Assembly: GCA_964528425.1 (NCBI GenBank)
Contig: CAZGTD010000009.1
Location: 1 to 64,000, forward strand
Reading direction: 5' to 3'
DNA: 64,000 nucleotides
Origin: UBA3263 sp964528425
GTDB lineage: Bacteria; Bacteroidota; Bacteroidia; Bacteroidales; Muribaculaceae
Part shown: in pieces, positions 50,741-59,259 of the stretch
Layout: each line of letters begins with the position of its first letter
How positions within the stretch are numbered: the stretch's first letter is position 1
Translations under genes and position numbers: made by a program
Notes under the pieces: model-generated
What the model was told of the DNA's origin: nothing
Databases searched by the model: none
What the model saw: only the letters and a program-made list of their open reading frames with translations

Positions 50741-52615
50741 ATGCAAACCCGAAAACTAAAAATCCGTGACCTAACGCTTCGCGACGGCCAGCAGTCGCTG
50801 TTTGCCACCCGCATGCCTCAGTCCGAAATCGACAAACTCCTGCCGCTCTATGAAGATGCAGGTTTCTATATAATGGAAGTATGGGGTGGGGCGGTTCCCG
50901 ACTCCGTTATGCGTTATCTTGACGAAAGTCCGTGGGACCGTCTGCGCATAATTTCCAAAGCCATGAAGGGCAAATCGCTGTTGTCGGCGTTGAGCCGTGG
51001 CCGTAACTTGTTTGGCTATGTGCCTTATCCCAACAGTGTGCTCGAAGGTTTCTATAAAGAAGCTATTGCCAATGGCCTCAACGTTATGCGTATATTCGAT
51101 GCGCTGAACGACATTGATAACGTGCGCGATTCCATTAAGATGATTAACGAGCTCGGAGGAATTGCCGACGGTGCCGTTTGCTATACCGTTGACCCCAAGG
51201 ACGCAGAGCAGCGTTCGTTCTTTGCTAAGCTTTTCGGCTCCAAGCCCAAGAAAATCTTTACCGACGAGTACTTCGTTGAGAAGGCTAAGCAGATGGAAAC
51301 CCTGGGCGCCAAAATCATTACGCTCAAAGATATGGCGGGTCTGGTTAATCCGGCCAAGGCTGCCTCGATTATCTCTGCCCTCAAGGCCAATGTCAGCGTT
51401 CCGGTTGATTTCCACACTCACTGTACTCCGGGCTACGGTCTGGCTTCTTCGCTCATGGCTATTCTCAATGGCGTTGATATACTCGACACGAATATCTGGT
51501 ATTTCGGTGGCGGGTCAGCTGCTCCGGCTCTTGAACTCATTTATGTGTTCTGCAAGAAGTTGGGTATCGAAGTTGAAGCAAATATGGAAGCCGTTGGAAA
51601 AATCCGCGAAAAGCTGGTTGATGTCCGTCGCTCGCTTGCAGTATTTGACCTTCAGAAAGATAAGTTCCCGCGCGACTTCAATCCCCTCGATTCTAACGGT
51701 ATGCCGGCGAATATCGATGCGCTGTTTGATCGCGCAATCGTTGCCGCCAAGGCTGGTAATGAGGCTGAACTGCTCGACCTTTGTCATCAGATTGAAGATT
51801 ACTTCGGATTCCCTAAACCCAACGAACTCGTTCGTGAGGCTGAGGTTCCCGGCGGCATGTACTCCAACATGGTTGCGCAGCTCAAGCAACTTCAGGCCAG
51901 TGACTTGCTCGACGATGCCATGAAGCTGATTCCGAAGGTGCGCCGCGATGCCGGTCTGATTCCTCTGGTAACTCCGACATCGCAGATTGTCGGTTCGCAG
52001 GCGGTCAGCCTTGCACTTGATCGCAAGAAGGGTAAACCTGATTATTCAACTCCCTCAATGCAGTTTACCTCGCTGGTTAAGGGTGAATATGGTCATACGC
52101 CTGTTGCAATCGACCCTGCTTTCCGCGAAAAGATTACCGGCTCGCCCGAGGAAGTGGCCTACGACACATCTAAGTATAAGGCACCTGAAAATCCGACTTT
52201 GGACGAATTCGGTGGCGTTAAGCTCGCAACCAATAAGGAAGAAGAGCTGTTGCTCGAACTGCTCCCTGCAGTTGCCACAGGCTTCTTGCGCAAGCGTCGT
52301 CAGGAAGAATATTCTGCCGCACAGCAAGCACTGGCAGAAGCCGAAGCGGCACGCATCGCAGCTGAAGAGGCTGCCAAAGAACCGGAAGAACCGATTACCG
52401 GTGAAGTAGTTCAGGCACCGATGGGTGGCACCATTATATCGGTTAACGTTAAGGCCGGCGATAAGGTTAACACCGGTGATATTCTGCTCGTTTATGAGGC
52501 CATGAAGATGGAAAACGAAGTGGAAGCTGAACATCCTGCCGTTGTTAAACGCGTGTTCGTTGAGCCGGGCCAGGTTGTAGGCCTCGAAGCCAACCTGATT
52601 GAATTTGAAGAATGA
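50741..52615 (+). CDS. Biotin-dependent carboxyltransferase (pyruvate carboxylase subunit B / oxaloacetate decarboxylase alpha type)
   Basis: 624 aa. An HMGL-like carboxyltransferase TIM barrel at about 1-290 (RDLTLRDGQQS, FGYVPYPNSVLEGF, ITLKDMAGL with the carboxylated-lysine site, metal ligands in VDFHTHCTPG), the conserved carboxylase domain, an Ala/Glu-rich helical linker (residues about 525-555), and a biotinyl domain with Lys589 in YEAMKMENE. It carries CO2 between biotin and pyruvate/oxaloacetate. No biotin carboxylase or Na+-pump subunit is coded beside it, so its partner lies elsewhere and direction cannot be told. It overlaps the ZnuA-like gene by 4 bp. Confidence 0.92.
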   Translation: MQTRKLKIRDLTLRDGQQSLFATRMPQSEIDKLLPLYEDAGFYIMEVWGGAVPDSVMRYLDESPWDRLRIISKAMKGKSLLSALSRGRNLFGYVPYPNSVLEGFYKEAIANGLNVMRIFDALNDIDNVRDSIKMINELGGIADGAVCYTVDPKDAEQRSFFAKLFGSKPKKIFTDEYFVEKAKQMETLGAKIITLKDMAGLVNPAKAASIISALKANVSVPVDFHTHCTPGYGLASSLMAILNGVDILDTNIWYFGGGSAAPALELIYVFCKKLGIEVEANMEAVGKIREKLVDVRRSLAVFDLQKDKFPRDFNPLDSNGMPANIDALFDRAIVAAKAGNEAELLDLCHQIEDYFGFPKPNELVREAEVPGGMYSNMVAQLKQLQASDLLDDAMKLIPKVRRDAGLIPLVTPTSQIVGSQAVSLALDRKKGKPDYSTPSMQFTSLVKGEYGHTPVAIDPAFREKITGSPEEVAYDTSKYKAPENPTLDEFGGVKLATNKEEELLLELLPAVATGFLRKRRQEEYSAAQQALAEAEAARIAAEEAAKEPEEPITGEVVQAPMGGTIISVNVKAGDKVNTGDILLVYEAMKMENEVEAEHPAVVKRVFVEPGQVVGLEANLIEFEE

Positions 52616-53472
52616 TTCGTAAAACCCTGTTAATGATTCTTGCAGCTGCCGGCTTACTGGTCGGCAGCTGCAGTCATTCAACCGCTACTGAGGATGCTCG
52701 CCCGGTTGTTACCGTCAGCATCGAGCCGCAGAGGTGGCTGCTCGAACGCATAGTCGGCGACCGCATGGAGGTGAATACACTGATGGCCCGGGGCGGTAAT
52801 CCCGAAAGCTATGAGCCTACGTTTGCCGACCTTGCAAAGATGGAATCCGGCAATCTATATATTGTCGTCGGCCGACTGCCTTTTGAAAAAGCTATTGTTG
52901 AAAAGGTTAAGGCGAATAGACCCGACCTGACCATTGTTGACAGTTCTGAATCGGTAGAGCTGATTACAGATGACCACGGCCACGACCATGGAGTTGACCC
53001 GCACGTTTGGAGTTCGGCTGCAAATGCCAAGGTTATAGCTGCTAACATGCTCGATGCCGTTAAGAAAGCCGACCCCGACGGAGCGGACTTTTACGAGCGC
53101 AACTATTCTGCACTGATTTCTTCGATAGATTCGGTTGACGCATTGTGTCGCGATATCCTCAGTGACGCTGCCGGCGAAACTTTTATTGTCTGGCATCCGT
53201 CGCTAAGCTATTTTGCCCGCGACTATGGTTTGCACCAGCTGTCGGTCGGTACCGAAGGCAAAGAGCACAGCGTTAATGATACGCGCGATATTGTTGGCCA
53301 CATCAAGGAGCATGGCGCGAAGGTTTTTCTTGTTCAGAAAGATTTTGACACCTCAAAGGCCGATGTTATTGCCAAAAGTGGCGATAATTTGCGTGTTGAA
53401 ACCATTAATCCGTTAAACTATGAGTGGGACCGGGAGCTTGTTGCAACAGCCCGTGCTATCGCCGGACACTGA
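52612..53472 (+). CDS. Zinc/manganese ABC transporter substrate-binding lipoprotein (ZnuA-like)
   Basis: 286 aa, cluster A-I binding protein with a lipobox (LVGSC, Cys about 20). A short His-rich stretch (DDHGHDHGVDPHVW) provides one ligand, and another His is in VWHPSLSYFARDYGL. The first ligand, normally His in PHxYEPT, is replaced: the sequence reads GNPESYEPTFADLAK. It overlaps the carboxyltransferase gene by 4 bp and the ATPase gene by 53 bp. Zinc is the likely substrate, but one ligand differs. Confidence 0.88.
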   Translation: MIRKTLLMILAAAGLLVGSCSHSTATEDARPVVTVSIEPQRWLLERIVGDRMEVNTLMARGGNPESYEPTFADLAKMESGNLYIVVGRLPFEKAIVEKVKANRPDLTIVDSSESVELITDDHGHDHGVDPHVWSSAANAKVIAANMLDAVKKADPDGADFYERNYSALISSIDSVDALCRDILSDAAGETFIVWHPSLSYFARDYGLHQLSVGTEGKEHSVNDTRDIVGHIKEHGAKVFLVQKDFDTSKADVIAKSGDNLRVETINPLNYEWDRELVATARAIAGH

Positions 53473-54124
53473 TTTGCGTCCGGCGCTCATTGAGCTGCGT
53501 GGCGTTGATTTTGTGCGTGGGCAGCGAACGATTTTGAGCGGCGTAAACCTGACCATACGCCGAGGTGATTTTGTTGCGGTTACCGGTCCTAACGGCGGCG
53601 GCAAAACAACCCTGATGCGTTTGATTCTCGGGTTGCTTAAACCAACGCGCGGCACCGTAGTGCGCCGCCAGCGGAAGGTGCGCGTCAGTTATTTGCCTCA
53701 AAAAAACGCTATTGATTCACAATTCCCGATAACCGTACGCGAAGTTATCGCTTCCGGACTCGTTGAACCAGACAGGGATGGGCTTGTTGACCGAATGCTC
53801 CGCGAAATGGAGTTGGTTGAGCACGCCTCAAAACCAATCGGTGTTCTATCCGGCGGACAGCAGCAGCGGGCATTGCTTGGCCGGGCTCTTATATCCTGTC
53901 CTGAAATGTTGGTGCTTGATGAGCCGCTGAGTTATGTTGACAAGCATTTCGAGGAACGGATTTATGATATTATCCGTCGGTTGGCATCGAAAACCACCAT
54001 AATTCTTGTTAGCCACGAAATTACTACGGTTGCTGCCATAGCCAACAGACATATAATCGTTGACCGCACGCTGACAGTTTGCAGTTCTGCCCACCATTTT
54101 GCGCGCATTGCACTTTGTGAGTAA
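53420..54124 (+). CDS. Metal ABC transporter ATPase (ZnuC-like)
   Basis: 234 aa. Walker A GPNGGGKTTLMRL, Q loop in SYLPQKN, signature LSGGQQQRALLGRAL, Walker B MLVLDEPLSYVD, switch His in LVSHEITTVA. Metal-ABC (ZnuC/MntB) type by the PTRGTV and DSQFPITVREV region. The ATG at 53420 lies 53 bp inside the ZnuA gene; a GTG at 53453 is a possible alternative start. No permease follows: the next gene is apbE. Confidence 0.9.
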   Translation: MSGTGSLLQQPVLSPDTDLRPALIELRGVDFVRGQRTILSGVNLTIRRGDFVAVTGPNGGGKTTLMRLILGLLKPTRGTVVRRQRKVRVSYLPQKNAIDSQFPITVREVIASGLVEPDRDGLVDRMLREMELVEHASKPIGVLSGGQQQRALLGRALISCPEMLVLDEPLSYVDKHFEERIYDIIRRLASKTTIILVSHEITTVAAIANRHIIVDRTLTVCSSAHHFARIALCE

Positions 54125-54128
54125 AGCC

Positions 54129-55004
54129 ATGAGAATTTGTGCTTTTTTAGTACTATCGATTTGCCTTGCGGCTTGCTCCAAGCATCCTGAATACCGGAGT
54201 AATGAGGGTGAGGTGTGGAGTACGCGATATCGTGTGGTTTATCAGTCTGATAAAGAGCTTGGCGATTCAATTAATGAGGTTTTCTGCCAGATAGGCCGAT
54301 CGGTATCAGTGTTTAACGACTCGTCGACAGTCAGTCGTATAAACCGGAATGAAACGGTTGAAATTGATACTGTTTTTCAGCGTGTTTTCAAGACTTCACA
54401 GTATGTTCATCGGCTGACGCAAGGCGCGTTTGACCCAACGGTAGGGCCATTGATTGAGCTATATGGCTTCGGGCGTCAGAAGCAATCGAGTGAGCCGACG
54501 GATGGTGAAATTGACAGCGTTATGCAGTTCGTTGGCATCGACGGATGCATGATAGCAGACGGGCGGATTCAGAAGAAATCACCTCACACCACCTTCAATT
54601 TCAGCGGTATTGCAAAGGGCTATGGCGCTGATTTAATTGCAGAAATGCTGCGTCGAAACGGCGTGGAGAACTTTTTAATTGAAATCGGAGGTGACATTGC
54701 CGTATCCGGCAAAAATGCCCAAGGCGAGCCGTGGGCAATAATGTTAGAGCCTACGCAGCATATTCTTCATCTAACCTCAGGTGCGGTTGCCACGTCGGGT
54801 AACTATCGCAAACACTACGGAGAGCATGGTCATATCATAGACCCCCGCAGCGGAAGACCGACACGAACCGGCCTTCCGGCGGTAAGTGTGGTTGCTCAGA
54901 CCTGCATGATTGCCGACGCTATCGCAACCGCCTGCATGGTAGCGGATATAGACACGATAAATAACGTATTGATTATTAGAGCTAATAAACCAAATGATTA
55001 TTAA
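54129..55004 (+). CDS. apbE: FAD:protein FMN transferase (ApbE), lipoprotein
   Basis: Attaches FMN covalently to a Thr in extracytoplasmic flavoproteins. 291 aa with lipobox LAAC (Cys about 16). Family landmarks: TQGAFDPTVGPLIELYGFG, NFSGIAKGYGADLIAEML, FLIEIGGDIAVSG, and the metal site region HIIDPRSGRP with SVVAQTCMIADAIATACMV. The ATG at 54129 is 4 bp after the ATPase stop; the frame extends to a TTG at 54099. The very next gene encodes a protein with a perfect flavinylation motif, an evident substrate. Somewhat short for the family (about 330-350 aa). Confidence 0.94.
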   Translation: MRICAFLVLSICLAACSKHPEYRSNEGEVWSTRYRVVYQSDKELGDSINEVFCQIGRSVSVFNDSSTVSRINRNETVEIDTVFQRVFKTSQYVHRLTQGAFDPTVGPLIELYGFGRQKQSSEPTDGEIDSVMQFVGIDGCMIADGRIQKKSPHTTFNFSGIAKGYGADLIAEMLRRNGVENFLIEIGGDIAVSGKNAQGEPWAIMLEPTQHILHLTSGAVATSGNYRKHYGEHGHIIDPRSGRPTRTGLPAVSVVAQTCMIADAIATACMVADIDTINNVLIIRANKPNDY

Positions 55005-56049
55005 AGAAAGAGTATTTAAGCTTGTTGTTGTATTGCTGATGCTTATTGCAGCGACAATAACAGTGAATAAATCACTGTTTGGCAATAACCTCTTGCCCAA
55101 AGTCGAGTCAGAGGAGCCCACTGAGGCGGTTGTTGATTCCGGCGACGGTAAAGTAACTATTTCTACCGAAGGAATGGAAGGAACGATCGACGGATTTGCC
55201 GGCCCGGTGCCTCTGAACATTACCATTGAAAATGGCCGTATTAGCAATATAGAAGTGTTGCCGAATTCCGAGACTCCGTCATTCATGCGTCGAGCCGTTG
55301 TACTGCTTGAGCAATGGACAGGCAAAACACCCGAGGATGCTCTGGCCATGAAGGTTGATGCGGTAAGCGGAGCCACTTATTCATCTAACGCCATTATTAG
55401 TAATGTAAACGCCGGTCTGGCATACTATGATGGCATTGAGGCCTCGAACCGCCCTGAAGTGCCGTTGAAACTTTGGATAGCTTTAGCGGTTACGCTTGCG
55501 GCGTGCATAGTTCCGCTGTTTGTCAAGAGCAAGGTTTATTATAATGTACAGTTGCTCGCAAACGTTATAGTGCTCGGTTTCTGGGCCGGTCAGTTTCTCG
55601 ATTATTATATGATTCTTGAGTTCCTGGCCCATGGCGTTGCATTGCCCTTGGGGCTTGTAATCTGCGTTATTCTTATTTCTGCGTTTATTTATCCGGTTTT
55701 CGGAAAGACACAATATTATTGCAACCACGTTTGCCCTTTGGGTTCCGCTCAAATTTTGGCGGGCGAGATTTGCGGTTTCAAGATTAAGATTACGCCCAAA
55801 TTGATGCACGCTTTAGACTGGTTCAGGCGGTTGCTCTGGGGAGCGTTGATGCTGACCCTTTGGTTTGACTGCTGGACCGATTGGCTCGACTGGGAACTTT
55901 TCCAGGCCTTTCAGTTTGAATCGGCTACCGGCTGGATAATCGGTGTTGCCATCGGGTTTATTCTATTGTCGTTAGTCGTTTCGCGTCCGTATTGTCGCTT
56001 TGTGTGTCCGACAGGCTCGATATTTAAATTCATCGACACAAAGGGGTAA
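54994..56049 (+). CDS. NosR/RnfG-like flavinylated membrane protein with two CxxxCP motifs
   Basis: 351 aa. N-terminal membrane anchor (about 9-27), periplasmic FMN-binding domain (about 45-150) with the ApbE target motif DAVSGATYSS, Thr128 being the expected FMN site, then about five membrane segments (160-178, 184-205, 210-235, 280-297, 312-330). Two NapH/NosR-type motifs follow: CNHVCPLG (Cys243, Cys247) and CRFVCPTG (Cys334, Cys338). It is a shortened NosR plan: it lacks the C-terminal ferredoxin domain. Likely passes electrons across the membrane to or from an FMN on the outer side. It overlaps apbE by 11 bp. Confidence 0.88.
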   Translation: MIIKERVFKLVVVLLMLIAATITVNKSLFGNNLLPKVESEEPTEAVVDSGDGKVTISTEGMEGTIDGFAGPVPLNITIENGRISNIEVLPNSETPSFMRRAVVLLEQWTGKTPEDALAMKVDAVSGATYSSNAIISNVNAGLAYYDGIEASNRPEVPLKLWIALAVTLAACIVPLFVKSKVYYNVQLLANVIVLGFWAGQFLDYYMILEFLAHGVALPLGLVICVILISAFIYPVFGKTQYYCNHVCPLGSAQILAGEICGFKIKITPKLMHALDWFRRLLWGALMLTLWFDCWTDWLDWELFQAFQFESATGWIIGVAIGFILLSLVVSRPYCRFVCPTGSIFKFIDTKG

Positions 56050-56052
56050 CGT

Positions 56053-57084
56053 ATGACTGATGTAAATAGCAAGCGAATCGTATGGATTGACTATGCAAAG
56101 GCATTGGCAATTTTTCTGGTAGTGCTTTTTCATGTGCATTGCGGCCCGATAATGACGGTTTATATCAATGCATTTATCATACCGATGTTTTTTATTATAT
56201 CGGGCTACCTTTTTTCCTACCAAAGAAACCCGTCGCATAAGCGGTTTGTTATAAAGCGTTCCCGTCAGCTACTTTTTCCATATCTTTGGATTGGCTTGGT
56301 AGCATGGGTCGCATGGGTTGTTGTTTTGCGCCACTATGGTGAAGATGCCGGCATTGAAAGGCCCTGGTATCTGCCTTTAATGGGACTCTTTTCCGGTATC
56401 TCTACATTGTTGATCCAGGATATACCGTTGTGGTCATTGTTGAGTTTTTATGTTGTTGAAATGGCGTTCTACCCTACGGGAAGAACCATTACCGCAACAA
56501 TTCTTGTCGCGGTAATGGCCTTCGTTCTATCAGCCATAATAACGGCTATTGTTCCGCAAGGAACCCTGAGCCAAGTTCCGCTGGTGTTGGGCCCTTCGTT
56601 GACCGGACTTGGTTTTTATGCCCTCGGCCATTTGTGGCAATTATTCAGCGGTAACGCCAAATTAAACCGAGTGTTGTTCAGCTGGCCGGTATTAGTAATT
56701 GCCGCAATATTATTTATTTTTAGTGCGAGCTCTAACGGAATCGTTGAGTTCTATATATGTAAATTTAATAATTATGGTCTATTTTTGATTTCGTCGATAT
56801 CCGGTTCGATAGTTGCGATTTCGTTGATGAATGTTCTGGCTAAGGCTATTGGGTCAAACAAGTTTGTTCGGTTTGTTTCTAACGGCACACTGATTATCTG
56901 TGGTTTCCACCTGCTCGTTTTTGCTCTGATAAAAGGGATTGCCATTTTAGGTTTCGGCCTGGAACCTTACGAAATCATGTCGGGCTACATAAAAGGGATT
57001 GCATTTGCTGTGGTCGCCTTTTGCGGCACTTTGCCGATAGTTTGGTTTATTAGAAAATATTTGCGATTTCTTGTTGATAAATAA
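56053..57084 (+). CDS. Acyltransferase-3 family membrane protein
   Basis: 343-aa polytopic protein (about ten membrane segments) of the acyltransferase-3 family. The typical N-terminus is present: RIVWIDYAKALAIFLVVLFH, with the active-site-type His in LFHVHCG, and FIISGYLFSY after the second segment. Such enzymes O-acylate envelope sugars or other small molecules. It lies 3 bp after the NosR-like gene and 11 bp before the nitroreductase gene. Its link to the redox genes is not obvious. Confidence 0.87.
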   Translation: MTDVNSKRIVWIDYAKALAIFLVVLFHVHCGPIMTVYINAFIIPMFFIISGYLFSYQRNPSHKRFVIKRSRQLLFPYLWIGLVAWVAWVVVLRHYGEDAGIERPWYLPLMGLFSGISTLLIQDIPLWSLLSFYVVEMAFYPTGRTITATILVAVMAFVLSAIITAIVPQGTLSQVPLVLGPSLTGLGFYALGHLWQLFSGNAKLNRVLFSWPVLVIAAILFIFSASSNGIVEFYICKFNNYGLFLISSISGSIVAISLMNVLAKAIGSNKFVRFVSNGTLIICGFHLLVFALIKGIAILGFGLEPYEIMSGYIKGIAFAVVAFCGTLPIVWFIRKYLRFLVDK

Positions 57085-57095
57085 AATTAAAGTAT

Positions 57096-57719
57096 ATGAA
57101 AAAAGCAGCTTTTATTATTGTGTTATTGTCAATTGCGCTTGTGGGATTGACATACAAGTTAGTTACGGTTGAACCCGTTAAGCCGGATGCTCCTCAGGGA
57201 AATCCTGCAATAGATAATATTATGACACGAGCCAGCGTGCGTGCATACTCTGACCGACCGTTGGCCAAAGAAACACTCGATACCCTGCTGCAGGCAGCAA
57301 TGGCAGCGCCGACGGCCGTTAACTTGCAGCCGTGGCGAATAGTAGTTGTTACCGAAGGGGCGCTTCGCGACAGTATTGCAGAAGAGATTCAGTCAATGAC
57401 TATGGCTCGCGATGCTCAGGTATCGATAGTTTTGTGCGGTGATCTCAACGCAACATTACCAGGCGAGGGTCAGGCTTATTGGATGCAAGATGTTTCGGCC
57501 GCTTCCGAGAATCTGTTGTTGGCAGCCAATGCAGTCGGATTAGGCGCGGTTTGGTGCGGTATCTATCCGATTTCGGAGAGAGTAGCATTTTTCAAGAATC
57601 TGCTCCATTTACCCGATAATATCGTGCCGCTTTCGTGTATCAACGTAGGTTATCCGGCGGCTCCGGTATCTCCAAAAGATAAATGGGATCCTGAAAAAAT
57701 CCATTATAATAAATACTAA
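57096..57719 (+). CDS. Membrane-anchored or exported nitroreductase-family flavoprotein
   Basis: 207 aa. The first 21 residues form a signal or membrane anchor (AAFIIVLLSIALVGLTYKL), which is unusual for nitroreductases. The FMN-binding fold follows: TRASVRAYSDRPLAKETL, AAMAAPTAVNLQPWRIVVV (phosphate and ring contacts), ASENLLLAANAVGLGAVWCG, and the C-terminal INVGYPAAPV. An FMN reductase placed outside the cytoplasm cannot use NADH there, so electrons could come from the NosR-like protein two genes upstream (inference). Last gene of the long plus-strand run, ended by a strong terminator. Confidence 0.88.
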   Translation: MKKAAFIIVLLSIALVGLTYKLVTVEPVKPDAPQGNPAIDNIMTRASVRAYSDRPLAKETLDTLLQAAMAAPTAVNLQPWRIVVVTEGALRDSIAEEIQSMTMARDAQVSIVLCGDLNATLPGEGQAYWMQDVSAASENLLLAANAVGLGAVWCGIYPISERVAFFKNLLHLPDNIVPLSCINVGYPAAPVSPKDKWDPEKIHYNKY

Positions 57720-57755
57720 AAAAAGAGGAGCGAGTCAAATCGCTCCTCTTTTTTT
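57718..57755. terminator. Bidirectional intrinsic terminator
   Basis: Stem GAGGAGCGA (57725-57733) with TCGCTCCTC (57740-57748), 6-nt loop, flanked by A7 and T7 that extend the stem. It works for both the nitroreductase gene and the convergent PurF-like gene. Confidence 0.88.
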
Positions 57756-57761
57756 AGTATT

Positions 57762-59174
57762 TTAGAAGTGGCTGCTTCCATCGAAGCAGTGGGTACATAT
57801 TTTGCATTTTGGCAATCCGATGCTTTCAACCAGGGTTTCAAGCGGATTGAATTGCAAGGAAGTTAAGCCAAAGCGTTTACGAATGGCTTCGACCAAACGG
57901 TTATAGCGTTCAGAGCCGGTTTGGGCGTATTCGTCGAGATGAGCGTTTGGATCACCTTCAAATTCCTCAATCAGACGGCGCGTAAGTAATTCCATATCAG
58001 ATTTCGAGGATGTGAAGCCGACATAGCGACAGCCGTAGATCAGTGGCGGGCAGGCTATGCGCATGTGAACTTCTTTGGCACCGCCCTTATAAAGTTCGCT
58101 GACGTTATCGTTGAGCTGCGTTCCGCGAACAATTGAGTCATCGCAAAATAGTGCACGTTTATCCTTCAGCATGGCAGCATTAGGTACCAGTTTCATTTTG
58201 GCAACAAGGTTGCGCATCTCCTGGTTGGCAGGGGTGAATGAGCGGGGCCAGGTTGGAGTATATTTCGATATGCACCGGCGGAATGGAATTTTATGACCGG
58301 CAGCGTAGCCGAGGGCCATACCGGTGCCTGAGTCGGGAATTCCGCATGCACAATCGACTTCAGTCGGGTCTACCTCGCCCATTGCGTAGCCCGATTTAAA
58401 GCGCACTTCCTCAACGTTTTTGCCTTCGTAGGTCGAGGTCGGGAAGCCATAGTAAACCCAAAGGAACGAGCATATTTGCATCTCCTTATTGGGTTCGCGC
58501 AACTGCTTGATTTCGTCGGCAGTGATTTCAACTATTTCGCCCGGACCAAGGTCGCGAACAAGCTCAAAATCGAGGTTGGGGAAAGCTGTGCTTTCAGATG
58601 TAGCAGCCCATGCGCCTTCTTTGTGGCCGAGTATTATCGGTGTACGGCCAAGTTTATCGCGCGCAGCAATGATTGAATCATGCTCAGTTAATATCAGCAG
58701 CGAGCATGAGCCTTCGATTTTGTTGTAGACATTTTCAATGCCTTCAACAAAGTTTTTACCCTGGTTTATCAACAGGGCTATGAGTTCCGTCTGATTAGTT
58801 TGGCCGGAACTTAATTCTCCGAAATGAACGCCCTGGTCAAGGAGTTCGCGTTCGAGAGCGTCGATATTGCAGACTTTAGCAACGGTTACGATTGCGAATT
58901 TGCCGAGATGGGAGTTTATAATAATTGGTTGCGGATCAGTGTCGGAGATTATGCCGATACCTGAATTGCCTGTGAACTTTTCGAGTTCCTTTTCAAATTT
59001 GGTGCGAAAATAGGTTGATTCAAGCGAGTGAATCTTACGAATAAAGCGTTTGTCGCCGGCGTCGTAGGTTGCCATGCCTGCCCGCCGGGTGCCGAGGTGA
59101 GAATTATAGTCAGTGCCGTAAAAGAGTTCGTTGCGACACTGTTTGCGCGAAGATATACCGAAAAAGCCGCCCAT
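57762..59174 (-). CDS. PurF-like protein without the glutaminase nucleophile
   Basis: 470 aa, glutamine phosphoribosylpyrophosphate amidotransferase fold. The Ntn-type amidotransferase domain lacks Cys1: the protein begins MGGFFGISSR instead of MCGI. The phosphoribosyl site is intact (ALFCDDSIVRGTQL), and so are probable [4Fe-4S] ligands: QICSFLWVYY, CPPLIYGC, and CKICTHC at the C-terminus. The start at 59174 is the only sensible one. Bacteroides carry a similar paralogue beside a true PurF (from memory). It may use ammonia, need a partner, or be regulatory. Confidence 0.85.
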   Translation of the reverse strand: MGGFFGISSRKQCRNELFYGTDYNSHLGTRRAGMATYDAGDKRFIRKIHSLESTYFRTKFEKELEKFTGNSGIGIISDTDPQPIIINSHLGKFAIVTVAKVCNIDALERELLDQGVHFGELSSGQTNQTELIALLINQGKNFVEGIENVYNKIEGSCSLLILTEHDSIIAARDKLGRTPIILGHKEGAWAATSESTAFPNLDFELVRDLGPGEIVEITADEIKQLREPNKEMQICSFLWVYYGFPTSTYEGKNVEEVRFKSGYAMGEVDPTEVDCACGIPDSGTGMALGYAAGHKIPFRRCISKYTPTWPRSFTPANQEMRNLVAKMKLVPNAAMLKDKRALFCDDSIVRGTQLNDNVSELYKGGAKEVHMRIACPPLIYGCRYVGFTSSKSDMELLTRRLIEEFEGDPNAHLDEYAQTGSERYNRLVEAIRKRFGLTSLQFNPLETLVESIGLPKCKICTHCFDGSSHF

Positions 59175-59217
59175 GAGTTTGGGAATTAAGTAATTGTAAA
59201 TGAAGTATAAAAATGAT

Positions 59218-59245
59218 TAAGGGTGACCCCGGAGGGTCACCCTTA
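59218..59245 (-). terminator. Terminator of the glycogen operon
   Basis: Perfect 12-bp stem (TAAGGGTGACCC at 59218-59229 with GGGTCACCCTTA at 59234-59245), 4-nt loop. On the minus strand it follows the phosphorylase stop by 14 bp and is followed by ATCATTTTTATAC. Confidence 0.8.
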
Positions 59246-59259
59246 GCGTTGTTCGGAGT

